From assembly GCA_051646185.1 (NCBI GenBank), contig JBOFCS010000077.1, positions 1-9,515 on the forward strand: 9,515 bases of DNA. Direction: 5' to 3'. The first letter of the stretch is position 1, and every line of letters begins with the position of its first letter. The notes under the pieces are model-generated. The model worked only from the letters and a program-made list of their open reading frames with translations. It had not been told where the DNA came from and ran no database searches. Positions 7,807 through 9,515 of this stretch are shown here, one piece after another. A program made the position numbers and the translations under genes. The DNA comes from JBOFCS01 sp051646185 (GTDB lineage Bacteria > Actinomycetota > Actinomycetes > Mycobacteriales > Mycobacteriaceae).

Positions 7807-8367
7807 ATGGCATTTAACTGGGGTGCACTCGGCAGACAAATTGGGAAGATTGCTTTAAGAGAAGCCCCACGGCTCTTGCGGCAGCTTCAAAACTCTGGGG
7901 CTCTTAAGCACAGCAAGGACAATGGTCGTTCTTCCTCAGCATCGCCTGTCCCGGCACCTGGTCGACCCGCCTCCCAGCGTTCGGTTCCTACCGCTCAACG
8001 TGCGCGTCGTCTTGAGTACTCCCCAAAGCTTGATGGTAAAGCCGATCCAGGTGAGATTGTCTGGACTTGGGTAACTTACGAAGAAGACTCTTCGCAAGGC
8101 AAGGACCGGCCGGTACTTGTGGTGGGACGCGAAGGTAACACTTTGCTTGGTCTGATGCTCTCCAGTCAAAGCAAGCACGAGGGCGACCAGGGCTGGTTAG
8201 GTCTTGGCTCCGGCCCCTGGGATGCCGAGGGCCGCCCTAGCTGGCTGCGGCTTGATCGAGTTCTTGATGTACCAGAAGAAGGTATCCGCCGAGAAGGGGC
8301 GGTACTGGATAAAGCCCGGTTTGATCAGGTGTCAGCACAGCTTCGATCCCACTTTGGATGGAGTTAA
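7807..8367 (+). CDS. PemK/MazF-fold protein, Rv2405-like, with disordered N-terminal linker
   Basis: A 186-residue protein in two parts. Residues 1-35 form a basic amphipathic stretch, 36-75 are Ser/Pro/Arg-rich and probably disordered, and 78-183 form a PemK-like domain beginning PGEIVW (81-86) and KDRPVLVV (99-106). Compared with MazF toxins, the catalytic arginine appears kept (R101 in DRPVLVV), while the catalytic threonine of the ITAQ strand is replaced by serine in LSSQ (S119). A large insertion with GWLGLGSGPWD follows. No small antitoxin gene lies next to it, so a free-standing toxin is unlikely; a housekeeping or ribosome-linked role is more plausible. From memory, M. tuberculosis has a similar gene (Rv2405) divergent from lepA. 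No Shine–Dalgarno sequence is present; the start is taken from the leaderless promoter fit. Function is unknown. Confidence 0.85.
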   Translation: MAFNWGALGRQIGKIALREAPRLLRQLQNSGALKHSKDNGRSSSASPVPAPGRPASQRSVPTAQRARRLEYSPKLDGKADPGEIVWTWVTYEEDSSQGKDRPVLVVGREGNTLLGLMLSSQSKHEGDQGWLGLGSGPWDAEGRPSWLRLDRVLDVPEEGIRREGAVLDKARFDQVSAQLRSHFGWS

Positions 8368-8377
8368 TTTTCACCTA

Positions 8378-8629
8378 TCAGTTTTTGGGCAATTTCAGTA
8401 CGCAAGGTTGTTTGATTTCTTCGGGCAGCAAGCGCCAATCCATATCAAGCAACGCCGCTTCCATCGCCCAGAGCATTATCAAAGAAATACCTTGAGTAAC
8501 AAACTTTTTCATGCGTACATATGCTTCAACTGAACCAAGATTGTCTAGATCCTCAGCGCTGTACACCCCGATAGTTCCCAGCATCGCTGCGCTGGCTGGA
8601 CCAAGATTGCGCATCTGGTCAATCTTCAT
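8378..8629 (-). CDS. Stand-alone TfoX C-terminal domain protein
   Basis: An 83-residue protein that matches only the C-terminal domain of TfoX/Sxy, the competence regulator of gamma-proteobacteria. Residues 1-40 show the hallmark LGPASAAMLGTIGV, then AEDL and LGSVEAYVRMK; later residues give SLIMLWAMEAAL and DWRLLPEE, all in family order. The helical N-terminal part resembles a helix-hairpin-helix DNA-binding fold. The N-terminal TfoX domain is missing, which is common for such small proteins outside gamma-proteobacteria, where no competence role is shown. GGGAG lies five bases before the ATG. It begins 27 bases after the transglutaminase gene and likely shares its transcript. A role beyond nucleic-acid binding cannot be proposed. 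Confidence 0.85.
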   Translation of the reverse strand: MKIDQMRNLGPASAAMLGTIGVYSAEDLDNLGSVEAYVRMKKFVTQGISLIMLWAMEAALLDMDWRLLPEEIKQPCVLKLPKN

Positions 8630-8656
8630 CTAATCTCCCAGGGTTGCTTGACCCGC

Positions 8657-9499
8657 TCAGGCTAACCGAGTGATCTCCACCAACACATCCAAATCGGTGG
8701 AACCACCACCGGAATAAATACCTTTGAGCGGTGGAACATCGGCGTAATCACGCCCAAGGCCAACTGAGACATGCTGCTCATTAACTTCAACAGCATTGGT
8801 TGGGTCATAGCCCCACCAACCTCCGGTCCATACTTCCACCCAGGCATGACTCTGACCTTCCACCGCCTCACCAATAACAGCCGCACGATTGGGATGTAAG
8901 TAACCTGAGACATAACGTGATGGAATCCCCATGCTACGCAAAACAACTAAAGTTAAATGCGCATAGTCCTGACAGACCCCCTTCTTTTCCTCCCAAGCCT
9001 GTAGAGCCGAAGTATGAACACCCGTTGTTCCCGGAACATAGGACATTTCCTCATGCACCCACTGCGCCGCAGCAACAACTGCTGCCTCTGGATCTAAGCC
9101 CTTACTCAACTTTTTAGCCACTGCCGCTATCCGATAGCTTTTCGGCACATACGTTGTGTGTGTAAGGTATTCATCAAAACGATCGATCACTGCTTCACTC
9201 TGAAGATCCTCCCAACTCACTTTCTCCTCAGGACGCTCACCAGATTCGGTCTCCACCACGGAAGAACCAGTGACCTCCAATTCGGTATGTGGGGCGTGGA
9301 GGTCGAAGGCAGTGACTGCAGTCCCCCAGTAATCAGTGTATCGGTACGACCGGGTGGCTGGAGCTGTTTCCACCCTATTGAGAATGACATTTTGTCGATT
9401 GTCACTACGCGGAGTTAGCCGAGCTTCGTTATAAGACGAAGTCACAGGTGCGTTATACGCATACCCGGTAGCATGGACCACTCGCATTCGCCAACTCAT
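8657..9499 (-). CDS. Transglutaminase-like cysteine protease-fold protein (Rv2409c type)
   Basis: A 280-residue protein with the bacterial transglutaminase N-terminal beta domain (about 1-85) followed by a transglutaminase core (about 110-240). The catalytic triad is visible: C176 in KGVCQDYAH, H218 in QSHAWVEVW and D232 in GYDPTNA. No signal peptide or membrane segment is seen, so it probably acts in the cytosol, as a peptidase or amide-bond enzyme rather than a secreted crosslinker. AGGGAG ends four bases before the ATG at 9499. In many actinobacteria this family is encoded with a circularly permuted ATP-grasp protein and an alpha-E domain protein, a set proposed to make and process small peptides; those genes would lie to the right of this window and cannot be confirmed. 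The TfoX-domain gene follows in the same direction. Confidence 0.93.
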   Translation of the reverse strand: MSWRMRVVHATGYAYNAPVTSSYNEARLTPRSDNRQNVILNRVETAPATRSYRYTDYWGTAVTAFDLHAPHTELEVTGSSVVETESGERPEEKVSWEDLQSEAVIDRFDEYLTHTTYVPKSYRIAAVAKKLSKGLDPEAAVVAAAQWVHEEMSYVPGTTGVHTSALQAWEEKKGVCQDYAHLTLVVLRSMGIPSRYVSGYLHPNRAAVIGEAVEGQSHAWVEVWTGGWWGYDPTNAVEVNEQHVSVGLGRDYADVPPLKGIYSGGGSTDLDVLVEITRLA

Positions 9500-9515
9500 A
9501 ACTCTCCCTCAGCAG

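Noticed and set aside
7807..8367. Classical MazEF/PemIK toxin–antitoxin module
   Set aside because: No antitoxin-sized gene lies upstream or downstream in the same direction, the protein is longer than MazF, and the context is conserved housekeeping DNA.
8378..8629. Competence (DNA uptake) regulator
   Set aside because: Only the TfoX C-terminal domain is present and there are no competence genes nearby; a competence role outside gamma-proteobacteria is not implied by this domain.
9500..9515. TGA at 9511-9509 as the stop of an upstream minus-strand gene
   Set aside because: Only a few bases remain before the window edge, so neither frame nor identity can be judged; it would suit a tightly linked upstream gene but is unsupported.

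Overview
The window looks like chromosomal DNA from an actinobacterium of the Corynebacterium–Mycobacterium–Nocardia group (Mycobacteriales). The LepA protein reads much like mycobacterial LepA through its G domain and its C-terminal tail. A PemK-fold gene sits divergently next to lepA, as I recall for Rv2404c/Rv2405 of M. tuberculosis, and a Rv2409c-like transglutaminase lies close by. The base composition looks clearly less GC-rich than mycobacteria, so I do not name a genus. I see no IS element, phage gene, tRNA, rRNA or CRISPR array. This is mostly a conserved housekeeping neighbourhood.

Layout. Positions 2-1708 (+) hold the 3' part of a GH15 glucoamylase/trehalase-type hydrolase whose N-terminus lies outside the window. 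Positions 1842-2711 (+) encode a family 2 glycosyltransferase with its own strong ribosome binding site and a possible promoter. It converges, with a 6-base gap, on a leftward three-gene run: lepA (elongation factor 4), a nitronate monooxygenase-like flavoenzyme, and an M3 zinc metallopeptidase, with gaps of 20 and 23 bases. A 150-base divergent control region (7657-7806) separates lepA from a rightward PemK/MazF-fold protein without a visible antitoxin. That gene converges, with a 10-base gap, on a leftward pair: a secreted-protein-independent (cytosolic) transglutaminase-like protein and, downstream of it, a stand-alone TfoX C-terminal-domain protein.

The most notable observation is the start of lepA. 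The conserved N-terminus, including the GTPase P-loop, lies upstream of the first in-frame ATG (7554). Between that ATG and an in-frame stop there is no ATG, GTG, TTG or CTG codon. An ATT at 7656-7654, five bases after a GAGGAG Shine–Dalgarno sequence, is the best start. A translation-factor gene starting with AUU recalls infC of E. coli, where the rare start serves IF3-dependent autoregulation. The divergent PemK-fold gene appears to be leaderless. I found no clearly new multi-gene system.
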